A DNA stretch of 64,000 bases from Calycina herbarum (GCA_001414485.1 LLEY01000140.1:105106-169105); one strand, 5' to 3'. Shown: positions 45,969-57,195, numbered from the stretch's first letter. Numbers and translations are program-made. Notes: generated from the letters alone by a model not told the origin.

Positions 45969-46707
45969 TTTCCTTAAGGCGTATTGAGCTGCTCTATTGG
46001 ATTGCAGAAACAGAAGGTTAACTTAGGAGATAATCAACAGGAATTCTAACTTACATATATCCATTACTAGATCCTCCCAAGGTGAAATCGTCCACGGAAG
46101 ACAGTCTAATCTCGCTGAATATCCGTAGGGAGATGATGTCGTGATCGTGGTTTTGCTCTGTGTCCACCTCGGATGAGAGAACCACCACGTAGGAGACATG
46201 TAAAATTAGTAATTCTACTGATTGATTGCGTATCAGATGTGACTGATTTACAATTAAAAGTGGAAATGTGATGTTCTTCGTGGCCTTTGTGTTTTCCTCC
46301 GGTGACCATCCGATGCTCCATGGTCTCTGGAAATTAAATCCGAGTTATATCCGCTCCATCGGTCCAGTGGCAGGGAAAGCGGCAGCTTCCCAATACAATT
46401 TAATACTCTTGCTCTAAACCAGTGGGGTCAATCGTGTAAAACAAATGCAAGTACCTAGTGCAATTACCTTGAATTACCCCAATTATTTGGAACAAGCTAG
46501 ATATTCACCGCCGCTTTTACTGTTCATCGCGAGCCTGGCAAAATGGCATTGAAAATGATTGAATTAATTATGACAAGGGGTCTTGAATCATAAAATCATG
46601 TCTTCTTTGTATGGAAATAATGAGAGATAGTCAAATCAACGTAAGACTTTCTGAAACCCCTGCTTTGAGAAATTCCTTAAGCGAGTATTTTTCTTCTCAT
46701 CTGTCTT
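45969..46707. other. Intergenic with second copy of a dispersed repeat
   Basis: Promoter of the SDR at the left edge. Around 46443-46540 is the segment related to 8614-8740 (AATTACCTTGAATTAC and the following GCCGCT.TTA.TGT.CATCG). No gene is seen. Confidence 0.4.
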
Positions 46708-47895
46708 CTACTCTTTGGAAATCTCGATGATAATCTTCTTCGCTGAAACACCTTTTCTTAGGAGATCCAATCCCTCCTGAACTTTCTCAAGCCCACCTTC
46801 CACAACCAATGGGTCCGGTTTTGCTTGAAACTTCCCAGCAGCCAAAGCCTCCGGGATATATTTACCCCAAACAGCATCTCCAATGTCAAGGTTGACAAGA
46901 CCCGGGTTTAGGCCGTTGACTGAAAATAGTTAGCAATACATCAAAACCAAGACACAAGCTTTCTACACACCAAAATTTGGTATCACATTCCGAGGAATTG
47001 GAACTTGTGGAGGATTCAATGTCGGAAGTTTTCCTCCCCCGATCTTTCCAAGGATTTCGGCACATACGATTTGAGTGTCATTGGTGCCGATACAATTAAC
47101 GATAAGATCGCCTGGCTTGAGAATCTTCAAGATCTCATCAGCAACGTCCGGATTTCTATGATCGAAAACCTGCGTTGCGCCCAAGCTCTTTACGAGCTCA
47201 TAGTTTGCTTTGCTTGCAGTAGCTACAACATTGCACCCGGCAGCAATTGCAAGTTGGATCGTAGAACAGCCGATAGATGAACTTCCACCCCAAACAAGGA
47301 GGGTCTTTCCGGTTGACTTTGGGTTCAACGTTGGGAATGGCAGCTTGTGATCAAAGAAAAGCGCACTAGCAGCCGTGGAAATCGCGAGTGGAAGGACACC
47401 CGCGTTGGCCAAAGGAAGCGAATCTGGTATGGCAGCAACGAAAATCTCGAGGCAGGTGCTGTATAACTGAAATCCGGCATTTGCAACCTTGCGGGTGACT
47501 AAACTGTCACATTGTCTGAAAAGTATTAGCTTCTTCCACCCGGCATAGATAAAAGGAGAAGAAAAAACTTACCCAATTACTCTTTGGCCAACCTTGAATT
47601 TGGTGATATTGGTACCCAACTGTACAATGGTTCCAGAAACATCTGTTCCCCAAATACAAGGATAAGCCATCTCCCAGTACGGGTTCACTTGCATCTACAA
47701 GTATGCGGTCAGTGTTCATTTCAGCGGTTCGACAAACCTTGGTCTTACATTCCAGTCGCATGAATTAACCGCGGCATAGGCCACTCTGATGACTATTTCG
47801 TTTTCTGCGGGATCAGGATTCGGTGCTGGCCCAACCTCTAAGGGTCTTGTTTCGACTGCTGTTTGCCATGCTGCTTGATTGCCTGTGATAGTCAT
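46708..47895 (-). CDS. Zinc-type alcohol dehydrogenase-like (medium-chain, enoyl-reductase type)
   Basis: Exons 47895-47749, 47694-47573, 47515-46971 and 46919-46708 give 341 residues. The GroES-like N-terminal half has RPLEVGPAPNPDPAENEIVIRV, AVNSCDWN and PCIWGTDVSGTIVQLG; the nucleotide-binding half has LLVWGGSSSIGCSTIQLAIAAG, SLGATQVFDHRN and DLIVNCIG. The C-terminus is VQEGLDLLRKGVSAKKIIIEI. This matches the ToxD/enoyl-reductase group of fungal medium-chain dehydrogenases, which often lack catalytic zinc and act in secondary metabolism or detoxification. It is divergent from the zinc-cluster regulator at 48310, sharing a 414-base intergenic region. Confidence 0.92.
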
Positions 47896-48309
47896 TGCGG
47901 ATATTTGGTGTTTGGTTAAAGTGAAAAATGAAATGAGAATTCTTTTCTGGTATGGAAATGGAAAAGGATAATCGAGAATACAGTACTTGATCTATATAGG
48001 CCCAGAAGTGGTCACTTGGACCCCAAAGCCATTCATCAGCATCACCTTACTATGTACAAGGCTCTCGCGGACTACCGCCAGACACCTTTTTTATCGTGGC
48101 AATGTAGCAACATTTTGAAATATTGTTCTATGAAATTCTCTCCTGATCAAATGGATGAAGAAAGAATTGAGGCGAGGAAATATTGAGGTACCCCGCAATG
48201 ACACGGAAGTCCGCTGACCGTGGTCGATGAGCTTACCAATCCACTGAAAAGACGACCCATACTCTTATTTCAACCACGGGTTTTTGCCAGACAACTACAT
48301 CGTTCCAAT
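47896..48309. promoter_or_regulatory. Shared divergent promoter region (dehydrogenase / zinc-cluster regulator)
   Basis: The dehydrogenase starts leftward at 47895 and the regulator rightward near 48310. The interval has no gene; it contains GGTACCCCGCAATGACACGGAAGTCCGC (in parts 48185-48213), with CGG/CCG half-sites such as zinc-cluster proteins bind. Regulation of one by the other is inference. Confidence 0.35.
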
Positions 48310-49946
48310 ATGAATTCGCAATTACATGGCAATTCCGAGGTATTCCGATGCACCGGATGTGGAAAAGATTTCGACAATAGTAGGTCTTTGAGTTCTCCTT
48401 GTAACACCCGGAGCCTAACCCGCGGTAGAGAAATCACAAATTCGACATTCAAGCTATTGTAGGAAACGAGCAAGATATCCTCCTCGACCACGTAAGAGAT
48501 CCTGTGCTGCTTGTACGAAAGCGAAATCACACTGCGATAGTGCCTTCCCGACATGTTCGAGATGTGTAAAAAGAAACTCCCCCTGTGTGTACCAGAACCG
48601 CACGGTAAATCACGATCGATCGGCAGAACATTTGCAAGCTCAAATTCCCTCGCTTGGTGAAGAATTGCAATTAGCTACCTTTGCTCCACTTCCCGTTGAA
48701 GAAGTGGCAACTGCTTTTTGTGACCCGGATGGGTTGAGCCACATCAATGGGTACCTTTTCAGAGACGAAGACAATTTCGACAATGCATCATTCCCTTTCA
48801 TGCAAGAAAACTACCACAAGGGAGACTTTCTATTTGCAGAATCACCTTCCCATAACCGAGAGATTCGATCCCTTCCGTCTCACGACTATCAAATGGAATT
48901 CGCCGATCTGAGTTCGTTTTGCCCATTTGAGAATCAGCCAGTCATCCAGGCACCAAGAGCATTCAAGCCCAGAACAGTGAAGTGTCGACAACTCTCGTTA
49001 AATAAGAGATTCGTCATGTGCACTCTCCAGTCCTACCCTCAAATGTTGCTCCGTGACCAGAAATCACCTCCCTTTTTACACCCACGTCAAGAAGAGCTCC
49101 CCGGGCCACTAGCTACATGTTCCGGTATAGTGGCACTTTGGTCTGTCAAAAACAAGAACAATAGTGCATTCATCTGGAGATCAATTCAAACTGAGCAGGT
49201 CAGACTGTCGGAAGAGGTGTGCTTCAATTTATAATGTATAAAACTCGATACTAATACCACGTAGTGTCACACTTTTGATGACAGGGATATTGTGGCGGCC
49301 CTTCAGGCGATTGGGATATATTTTATTCTGCGCGTTTCTGAACCCGACGAGAATAATACGAATTTTGATATCCCTTTGATTGCAACAATGCTGGTAATGG
49401 TTATCATGCTCTCTTTAATACTCACTGCTAAATGATCTGTGTACTAGAAACTTGCGATTCGAGTTCGGGCAATATCTCTCAACTACTCACAACCTTCGCT
49501 TAGCTACCCAGCGATGTGGGAGGAATGGATAATTGCAGAATCGCTTCAGCGGTATGGGGTCTACCTTCTCATTTGACTTGAAAGCTAATAATCCCAGTGC
49601 GATATTCGTAATCTTCATCGTAGACTTCTTATTTGACTTATCTGCTGGGACGGTCGCCGGATCGTGCGATGGAGCAAAACACTTGCTGCAAATGCGACTT
49701 CCTTGTTCGAAGAAACTGTGGAATGCTAAGACAAGATCCGAGTGGGAACAAGAAAGGGTAGCACGGAAAATGTTGCTACAACCTAGTAGCAACGATCACC
49801 CGAAATTTCTTGATTTGATGAGGTATAATGTTAATACTACGGCGTGTGATGCAAATCTTGATCGGTGGATATCGGATGTTGATGATTTTGGAATGCTTGT
49901 TTTGAGTGCGACGAGTATCGCGGATGATGTTGGATTTGTAAAATAA
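48310..49946 (+). CDS. Zn(II)2Cys6 transcription factor, with a C2H2-like start
   Basis: The clear part begins with RKRARYPPRPRKRSCAAC and the binuclear cluster CAACTKAKSHCDSAFPTCSRCVKRNSPC (residues spread over 48500-48585), then a linker and a fungal regulator middle region: LQSYPQMLLRD, PLATCSGIVALW, AFIWRSIQTEQ. Downstream exons fit well: to 49216, then 49265-49393, 49448-49551, 49598-49946, giving DRDIVAALQAIGIYFILR, RVRAISLNY and AIFVIFIVDFLFDLSAG. Upstream, ATG 48310 starts FRCTGCGKDFDN, the first half of a C2H2 finger, but joining it to the cluster needs an intron or frameshift between 48380 and 48455 that I cannot settle. C2H2 plus zinc cluster in one protein is a known fungal architecture. 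It probably acts in the nucleus; nearby dehydrogenases are candidate targets. Confidence 0.78.
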
Positions 49947-50375
49947 ACTTTAAAAACCACCAATTCGAACAAATTCAATAATTACCTTCCAAAACAAATT
50001 TCTTAAAGCGTAATCTGTCTTCTGGCCAGCTGTTTGACGTCAAATTTGTCAGCTGGGATGATGTGAGGTGTGGCTGTGCATCAGACTCAGCCATCTTCCG
50101 ATTTCTTCTTACATTCCACTCTCTTAAATAACAACTTTCCATCTCTTCTTCGGATCGCATCTTCATATTCTCCTCGCTGACCAAATCATACTACTGGTTC
50201 CACTGCGCCGGCCAAACTCGTCTTCAAATCAGAATCAAAGATAGCAAAGTGTTTCAGCAGGTAGTTTTACCAAGGTTACATCACGATAAACGATACCTAG
50301 GGGCCCTCAAAGCTATACACATTAACTTGTCATTGTTTCTAACTGAGCATCTGGGTCGTATAGCTGAGTCATATC
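49947..50375. other. Intergenic, no gene seen
   Basis: Holds the 3' end of the regulator gene and the promoter of the arrestin-like gene. No gene or clear repeat is visible. Confidence 0.3.
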
Positions 50376-51722
50376 ATGCCTCCCACCCAGAACGAGCAAA
50401 GTTGGAACGCAAAGTTCATACTCGATAACCCCTACCATCTCGCTTCCATCACCTCAGGAGATATAATCACCGGACGATTCATCGTCATCCCCTCACACAA
50501 ACCCTTTACTCAAATACGAATTACCTTATCAGGCAGTTGCAAAACCAAAGTGACTGAAACAACAAGCGGGAATTCTACTACGGGCTCTACCAGTACTACT
50601 CACTATTACTACGGCTCAAGAACACTTTTCGAAATTTCACAAATCTATGCATCTCCAACACCTCTATTTGGAACTCAAGAATATCCTTACAACTTTTCAA
50701 TTCAAGTCCCATTCCGTCCCACCGAGCATGGCGAACCATATCCCTTCGAGGAAGGATATCTATCCACCGAAGATATGTCTCAACACGCCCTCCCTTCAAC
50801 GTTTTACTACAAAGGAGTGAACTGTGAAGGAAGGATAGAGTATGTGCTCAAAGGCGAAGCATTTAAGGATCCCTCTTCCACAAAACCAAAATACTGCGCT
50901 ACTTTGCCCCTACGTTTAAAACAACCCGCTGTCCCATTCCCTATCACCGACTTCGCACCTAAGTACGACATTCAGCAAGTAGCAATCAAAACGCTCCGTC
51001 TCATTCCCGGAAATGAGCAGAGGAAAATTAAGACCAGGGAGAAACTCAAAGGCTTTTTCCAACCTTCGACACTTCCCAAATATACCTTCACCTTGAAAGT
51101 AAAATACCCATCAATCCTTCAATTAAATCATCCCGAACCTATTTCCCTCCTCGTCTCGCTTATCCCAGATCAAAATCCCAGTCTCGAGCAAGAAACGAGA
51201 TCGGAAAAGTCGGAAAAAGCGAAAAGAGAGGAGAGGCCCCCAATCCGTATCGTCTCGCTTGATCTTTCACTCCGCTGCTTCACCTGTGTCCGAGGCAAAA
51301 AATACGGAGAAATAAGACAAACAGCCTCAAAAGAACATAAATACTATTTCGAAACCAAACAATCGTTTGTTGGAGACCAATATGAGCTTCAATATCCGTC
51401 AAGCTCTTCCGTGGCCCCACCACCGCCCTACGCAGTTCCTGGTTCGGGTCCCTCAGCATCATCTGCGCCCATGGAACCTGGTACGATTGATCTTGGACGA
51501 TTGCTAGGACTTCGACTTACACCCACACATGCAGAAGGACAGGGAAAAGCAGCTGTGTTTGACAACGAGCTAGCACCTACTTTTGGAACATACAATATCA
51601 CCGTTTCCTACGGTATAAGATGGAAAATAGGAGTGGAATGTAGAGGAGAGAGGAAGGTTGTTAGCAACGCAAAGTGGTTTATGGATCCCTGTTTGATTTT
51701 AGATGCACCGGCTGGTTTCTAA
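50376..51722 (+). CDS. Arrestin-like (N-terminal domain) protein
   Basis: A single 448-codon frame. The N-terminal part (KFILDNPYHLASITSGDIITGRFIV, FTQIRITLSGSCKTKV) has the beta-strand pattern of arrestin N domains, followed by PLFGTQEYPYNFSIQVPFRP and FYYKGVNCEGRIEYVLKGEAF. A C-terminal beta-rich half (PKYTFTLKVKYPSILQLNHPEPISLLVSL, RIVSLDLSLRCFTCVRG, YNITVSYGIRWKIGVECRG) follows, with a Pro/Ser linker (VAPPPPYAVPGSGP) near residue 350. Fungal alpha-arrestins recruit Rsp5-type ubiquitin ligases through PPxY; PPPY occurs in the linker and could serve that purpose. Involvement in transporter turnover is inference from the family. Confidence 0.75.
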   Translation: MPPTQNEQSWNAKFILDNPYHLASITSGDIITGRFIVIPSHKPFTQIRITLSGSCKTKVTETTSGNSTTGSTSTTHYYYGSRTLFEISQIYASPTPLFGTQEYPYNFSIQVPFRPTEHGEPYPFEEGYLSTEDMSQHALPSTFYYKGVNCEGRIEYVLKGEAFKDPSSTKPKYCATLPLRLKQPAVPFPITDFAPKYDIQQVAIKTLRLIPGNEQRKIKTREKLKGFFQPSTLPKYTFTLKVKYPSILQLNHPEPISLLVSLIPDQNPSLEQETRSEKSEKAKREERPPIRIVSLDLSLRCFTCVRGKKYGEIRQTASKEHKYYFETKQSFVGDQYELQYPSSSSVAPPPPYAVPGSGPSASSAPMEPGTIDLGRLLGLRLTPTHAEGQGKAAVFDNELAPTFGTYNITVSYGIRWKIGVECRGERKVVSNAKWFMDPCLILDAPAGF

Positions 51723-51738
51723 GAACTGGTATATTTTA

Positions 51739-52473
51739 TCTGACAGCTAAATAATTAACCAATTTATACGCTGAATCCACCAATTTCTTAGACTTTGTAG
51801 ATTAATTGTTTAATCTACCAATTATCTTAAAGGGAGGCTATTCCCGCTTTTAGCCACGCTTAATTCCTGTTCTTGATTTCTTTACACACATATATATAAA
51901 TCTAGAATAGGAAATAAGTAAATATAAGTAGATCTCTTAGAGTTAAACTCCCTGTCTTAAAAGTTATCTTCTTTTAAAAAATTAAAAAATATCTATATAA
52001 AAAGCCCTCTTCAAAATCCCCTTTTTTTAACTCTTTTATTACTTTGCTATACTTAATATTTATAAGCTTACCTATTCCTCTCTAGGCATTCGTTTTATAC
52101 TCTCTTAGCTCCTAGAGGATAGACCTTATTAGCCTCTTGATATAAAGTGAAGGTATAAGTATTAACTTAAGTGATCTGGTAACTGTGAGGTCCTCACAGG
52201 CCTTAAGAGAGAAGATTATAGAAGATAGCCTGGAATCCCGCTGCAAAAGCGTATGCCGATATTTAACTTAAAAAACTGTCTGGAACGTCTATATATAAGA
52301 AGATTATATAGAGTTAAGAAGACTAAGAAGAGAGGCTTTGAGAATAGAGAAAAGAAGATAGAGAAGGGGGCCAGATCAGCTGGAAAAGGATAGGTATAGA
52401 AAGAAGGCTGCGCAAGAGTGATTGAAATATTGGTGAATTCCTCATATAATTGACCAATTCTATAATTGTCAGA
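51739..52473. mobile_element. AT-rich TA-flanked element with imperfect terminal repeats
   Basis: TCTGACA...(51739) and ...TGTCAGA (to 52473) are inverted ends, each next to TA (51737-51738 and 52474-52475). Similarity continues imperfectly for about 50 bases (including GAATCCACCAATTTC against GAATTCACCAATATTTC). The 735-bp interior is AT-rich with no coding capacity, apart from a small hairpin CTGTGAGG-T-CCTCACAG near 52184-52200. It fits a RIP-degraded Tc1/mariner-type miniature element inserted just downstream of the acetylesterase gene. Confidence 0.55.
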
Positions 52474-52508
52474 TAGAATATGTCTTTTTGCAAACTTAAT
52501 ACCAAACG

Positions 52509-53804
52509 CTACCACTGTCTCGAACTTTCATTTCGCAAAAATCCATCCAAAGCGCCTGCCATCAACTCATGGACCCTCCAAGTAATGTGACCACTGTTGT
52601 ACCAGAAATATTCTGGGATGGGGGCACAGCCATATGCTGCATAGTTCATCGCGATATCAGGCGCATCATATCGTGGACAGAAGTTCGTCGTATTTGTTAT
52701 CCCGTACTTCCTTGGATTGTCCAAAATGCCACTTAAGTAATCGTACGCGTCAAATACCATTACCTTAGAATCTGAGTGTTTCACCTGGAAATATTTTGCT
52801 GCCGTGGAAATTTGGGTGTTGTATTGATGTACCATTGTTGCATTTGGGAGAGCGGCTGCGAGACCTTTTGCTATGTTTGATGGCTGTGAAGAAATGTTAG
52901 AAGTTGTATTTCTAGAGTGGTAGGGACGAATGGGCGTTTACATTTTGATCAAGAGGTGGTAGATTCATGAATAAGAAGTTTCGATAACCTTTCTCATACA
53001 CCGTCTCCAAGGCTTGAAATTCCGAAGTAATGATTTCTTTATAGAGTGAGGGAAAATCTGTGATGTTTCCCACTGGAAACTTGACCTTAGTAAGGTCGTT
53101 GATATCATTGATACCTATGTAAACAACTACAAGAGCTCGACTGTGATCCACTGGAAGAACGGGCTCGGCGTATGTTGCCCACTGGCGGATTTGATCTATA
53201 AGTGGAACCATGTAATTGTGATGGAGAGGAGTACTGGAGCTATCAGATAATTCGGAAACACAAGAATTGGGCTTACAAACTAGACAGTATCAATATCAGC
53301 ACCTGCAAAAGCGAAATCCCATAGCTGCTTTTTGCATTTCGATGGAAGTCCCGAAAAGCAACCTGTCAAATATTCTACCCAATTGGGACCACCAGCGGAC
53401 GTTCCAAGCTAGAAAAGAGTAAGTTTTGAACTGCTATGTCGTGGAAATTTCTTTCAATTACCTGGTTCTGAATAATTTCATTTGACAAAAGCTCTTCTGG
53501 TGTGTAAGAAAAGTCGTAAGCATCAGCGATGAATGAGTAGTTCTGCCGACCATAAGTTCCTTGAACAAATGTGTAACTATCGCCGAATGCAAGCCTTCGG
53601 AAGTCAGTCAAACACGATTTTTTTCACTTCAAAAATTGCATGGGGATGGAAGGAGGAAATTATGTGAACTCAAGACTTGAACAAGGACCAAAGCACTTAC
53701 AGAAAATTGGTCTGTTCCCAATTCAAAGAAGATTTCGGAGACTGCGGACCTCCCTGTACAGGTTCCAATCCAACCAGAGCAACGAACAAAATAATTGCCC
53801 TCAT
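52509..53804 (-). CDS. Secreted SGNH/GDSL acetylesterase (CE16-like)
   Basis: Exons 53804-53701, 53594-53462, 53408-53281, 53233-52942 and 52883-52509 give 343 residues in one frame. MRAIILFVALVGLEPVQG is a signal peptide. SGNH blocks are present: FLLAFGDSYTFVQGT (block I Ser), LWDFAFAGADIDTVYTPLHHN (block II Gly region), VVVYIGINDINDLT (block III Asn) and the C-terminal YFWYNSGHITWRVHELMA (Asp-like position and catalytic His). CE16 enzymes remove acetyl groups from xylo-oligosaccharides and other plant glycans outside the cell. Intron 3 has an unusual GTTTGT donor with a CCAG acceptor; this choice avoids an in-frame TAG and restores the family sequence VYTPLHHN. Confidence 0.9.
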
Positions 53805-54357
53805 TGTATGAACTTTGCAGAATATCTAAATCGAGCTCCCAGATAAAAATCGCGAGAAACAAAAGACTAAGAAACTTAAACTGAGATTCAGGTTCCAGAG
53901 TAGAGAGTTGTAGTAAATAAAAGTTGGAGACCCCACTGTTACCCCGCATCACTGAAGACTTTGCGGAAATCAATATTCATGAATGCTATGGTAACTTCTC
54001 ACTGGACGGAAAATATATGCTCAGTTTGCCGGTGGTAAAGGAAGATAATTGATGGGTCGTAAAGTACTCGGGAAAGCAAATCGTGATGATATATACCACA
54101 GAGTCCTTGGGTTTGCTAGGCCATGATGGTGCCTCAATTGAGACTGAGGCTGAGACTTTTGCAACTTAAGAAAGAGGCGGAGAGGAATCAATATTACAGG
54201 TGGTGAGATCCAGCCTGATATTGCATCACCGATATTCTTACACTCCGTAGCACAACAGGAGCTGAAGTGGGCTTGGGTGGGGTGATGTCTTTCTCTAGTT
54301 TTGCTTCACCATTTCCTCACATTACGTCTCGTCTCGATAAGTAAATGTGCAACAGCA
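53805..54357. other. Spacer between divergent genes, possible additional 5' exon
   Basis: Promoters of the acetylesterase (leftward) and the Cys/His-repeat gene (rightward). The repeat gene's frame is open leftward to 54301 (ISKCATAMF), so an upstream exon with another repeat is possible but not visible. Confidence 0.35.
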
Positions 54358-56418
54358 ATGTTCCATCCTACCAACAAACGGTTGTGCAGAATTTGTCCTG
54401 ATCATGCTCAGAAATATGCCGTCAGTCCGAAGGGATCATCGGACCCAGCTCACCATTGCGCAGACCGTAGGTTGACTAAACTTGCTTTCCTCGGCTTACA
54501 CTAATCTTGCAAAGACCGCTGCCCGGAGCTTGATGGCGAACATTACTGTACGAACCCCAGGAAGAAATACGAGCCTGAATGCTTCAAGCGTATGTTTCAA
54601 ATCAATAAACTCAACCAGAGCTAATCCCTGCTATAGACGCGAAGTGTAAAGATTTATCAGGTTGCCCAAATCTAGCCCGGACTGAACTGCAAATTTATTG
54701 CTCTAAACGTACGTAATGTACCATATTTGGAAACAATATCAATTAACAGCGTGTAGATGAATGTGTCTCTCCCGATTGCCACCTCCCAATCCCAACCGAT
54801 TCCAAATCGAATTATTGCTCGAAACATTTTCCTCATTGCCAATTCGAACGCCCCAACAAGACTCAGTGCTTGGAAACAAACATAGAAGGGTTTCAATACT
54901 GCACTTCGCATCGATGTTCGAAAGAGAATTGCAATAACAAGGCCTTTGCTCGAAAGAAGCCTTGCGAATTCCATCCCTCTTGTCGAATAGCCGACTGCCC
55001 TTTAACCAGGGCGGAGAAGAAGACTGGAGATGGTTATGAAGAATATTGTTATTTGCGTGAGTCGGCCTTGTCTGTCTCTGTAAATTACCAAACGCTAATA
55101 TAACCAGATCTTCGAGGGGAGAAGTGTCACGCCGACCCGTGCGATAAAAAGGCTCCCTGGGGTTATGAGTATTGCCAGAATCATTTATGTGGCTTCAGGG
55201 ATTGCAAGTCCCGAAAGCTAGAAAAGAACCCCTCTGAGAATCAGTTCTGCGCTGCTCGTATGTTAATATTCCGGCTCTGAAAGATATATTACTGACCTGA
55301 TAATAGACACCTGCACCTGGACTTATACTGCCGAATCAGTACACACTCTCTGCAATATGCCAATTCATTCGTTGCGAGTAGCGTCTTCAAGTTGTTGCTA
55401 CCAACACCTGTGTGCCGAAGATGGCTGTGGTAACAAGGCAAGAGACCCAAAGGGTTATTGCAGCGAGAAGCATGCTTGTAGCACATTGCCATGCCCGAGG
55501 AGAGCCAAAGACGGAATCCTAGGTGTGACTCGCTATTGTGACTTGCATATCTGCAAGAAGGATGGATGTATGAAGGAAGGGCAGTATAGTACCCGTAAAT
55601 CCTTTTGCCGGGATTCTCACGCTTGTCGAGAGCCGGAGTGCGACGAACAACGACATGAGCCGGCAAGAAATTACTGCAAAACCCACGAGTGCAACAACCG
55701 CTCATGCGGCGAAAAGACAAGACGAGGGGGAAAGTTCTGCATTGAGGGACACTCATGTATCTATCATGAAGACTGTGATCTCCCACGAATTCTTCCACCT
55801 AGTAGCACGACCCCAACAACATTCTGCGTGGAACACAAGTGCAAAGAAGACGGTTGCTCTGAAGAGGGACGAAATCCGCCAACAAGCTTCTGTGCCCGAA
55901 CACATGCTTGTAAAAGTGTAATTGAACCATCTTGTCCAGAGAAACGGGCAACATCAGAATCATCCCATCAGAGTGAGCTCTGTAAACACCACCAATGCCA
56001 ATCGTCTGAGTGTGTAGAAGCAGGAACGGTCCGTGATGGATACTGTACTTCACATAAATGCTCAAATGATGCGTGTAACAAGCTTCAGTACAAACGTTCC
56101 CCTACTGGACTATGCGAAGATGAGTACTATAAGGAAATGCAAGATGAAATTTCACGGCTGAAGAAAGAAGCCGAACAGTCTAAGGCAACGGAAGAAAAAC
56201 AAGCGAGCCAGGCGAATACCACGGAGAGTACTCGTAAGTTGATCAAAAATACAATACTGAAGGCAGGCAGTAACTCTGGCACAGAACAGCAAACCAGCGA
56301 GTACGAAGATTGGGAGGCTCGACATCAATCTTTCATAGATAATATAACACAAACGGTATATGGAAAAATCCTAGCAGACCTCAAAAGGAATATGCTAGAT
56401 ATAAGAGCAAGGGGTTGA
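54358..56418 (+). CDS. Cys/His-repeat protein with C-terminal coiled coil (novel-looking)
   Basis: Six exons (54358-54466, 54515-54589, 54637-54708, 54757-55056, 55108-55257, 55307-56418) join in one frame to 605 residues. The body is a chain of about 14 modules of 25-45 residues, each centred on [YF]C-x(2-3)-H-x-C with further Cys pairs between: for example YCTSHRC, YCQNHLC, YCSEKHAC, YCDLHIC, FCRDSHAC, YCKTHEC, FCIEGHSC, FCVEHKC, YCTSHKC. Regular Cys and His suggest many zinc sites. All five introns are phase 1 and split a C|AY His codon of the motif, so exons equal module units. The last 110 residues (EMQDEISRLKKEAEQSKATEEK) form a charged coiled coil, then DNITQTVYGKILADLKRN. No signal peptide is seen, so intracellular. 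I know of no functional assignment. The 5' end is uncertain. Confidence 0.8.
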
Positions 56419-56496
56419 AACTAAAGGATGTTGAGAACTTGATGAAAAATTTGGGGTGATAAGGTACGCGTACATGCGGGAAAAATAGGTACTGTT

Positions 56497-57195
56497 TTAC
56501 AAGTTCTTCTCTGGCGCATCTCCAGTGCCAGAACCATATTTTCTCACCTCCTCCTTACCAGCGGCCTTGTCCCCTTCAAAGACCGCCACCTCCTTGCTAT
56601 CCATATGTTTTGCAACTTGATCCCCCTGCCACTTCTTGAAAGAAAACCCCAAGCCTTCGTGGCTATAATCTTTATCGTTTGCTTGATCCTTTTGGTATTT
56701 AACTCGGATGAAATCGCTATGGACGGTTTCGGGATCGAGGGAGAGGGTGACGAGGGCATTGATAGTGGCAGTCTTTGGGATGATCTTAAATGTCCATCAC
56801 TAGGTATATCGCATTAGTGGACGTGGTCTGTACAACGAATAATGAGGAAGAACCATACCTGTTCGTTCTTGAATTGGATCATTTCATCATCGCTCCGGAC
56901 AATTTCGTAGCCTTCGTTCTTGGAGGCCTTGAACAATTTTGGCAGAGCAAATCATTGGCCTGCCATCTTATACCGGTCATTGGCGTAGACAAATTGGTTC
57001 GTAGACACAATCTGGTGTATATCTCTTAACACGCTCGACCGTAGGCTCGCAGCTGTAGAGGGCAATGATGTCGTCAACCAGGGCTTGTCTGGCTTTGTCG
57101 AGAGGAATTGATTTTGCGGGATTTGGAGACCAATCTTCGGTAGAAGAGGTTTGGCGGACTTCGAACTGTTCACCGGGTGCTGATTTGGTGGCCAT
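56497..57195 (-). pseudogene. Broken small conserved fungal gene
   Basis: The ATG at 57195 begins MATKSAPGEQFEVRQTSS, with LDKARQALVDDIIALYSCEPTVERVKRYTPDCVY. The frame then shifts near 57015, where FVYANDRYKMAGQ continues, and meets TGA (about 56963) where Trp would be expected before FALPKLFKASKNEGYEIV. After a GTATGG intron the last part reads TFKIIPKTATINALVTLSLDPE to a TAA at 56499-56497, but its first codons include another TGA. The shape (about 200 residues, NTF2/SnoaL-like) recalls a common fungal family of unknown function. Several lesions point to a pseudogene. Confidence 0.55.

Noticed and set aside
53281..53290. In-frame TAG in the acetylesterase gene (exon 3 end)
   Set aside because: Using a GTTTGT donor at 53280 and a CCAG acceptor before 53233 removes it and restores the family sequence, so the gene is intact.
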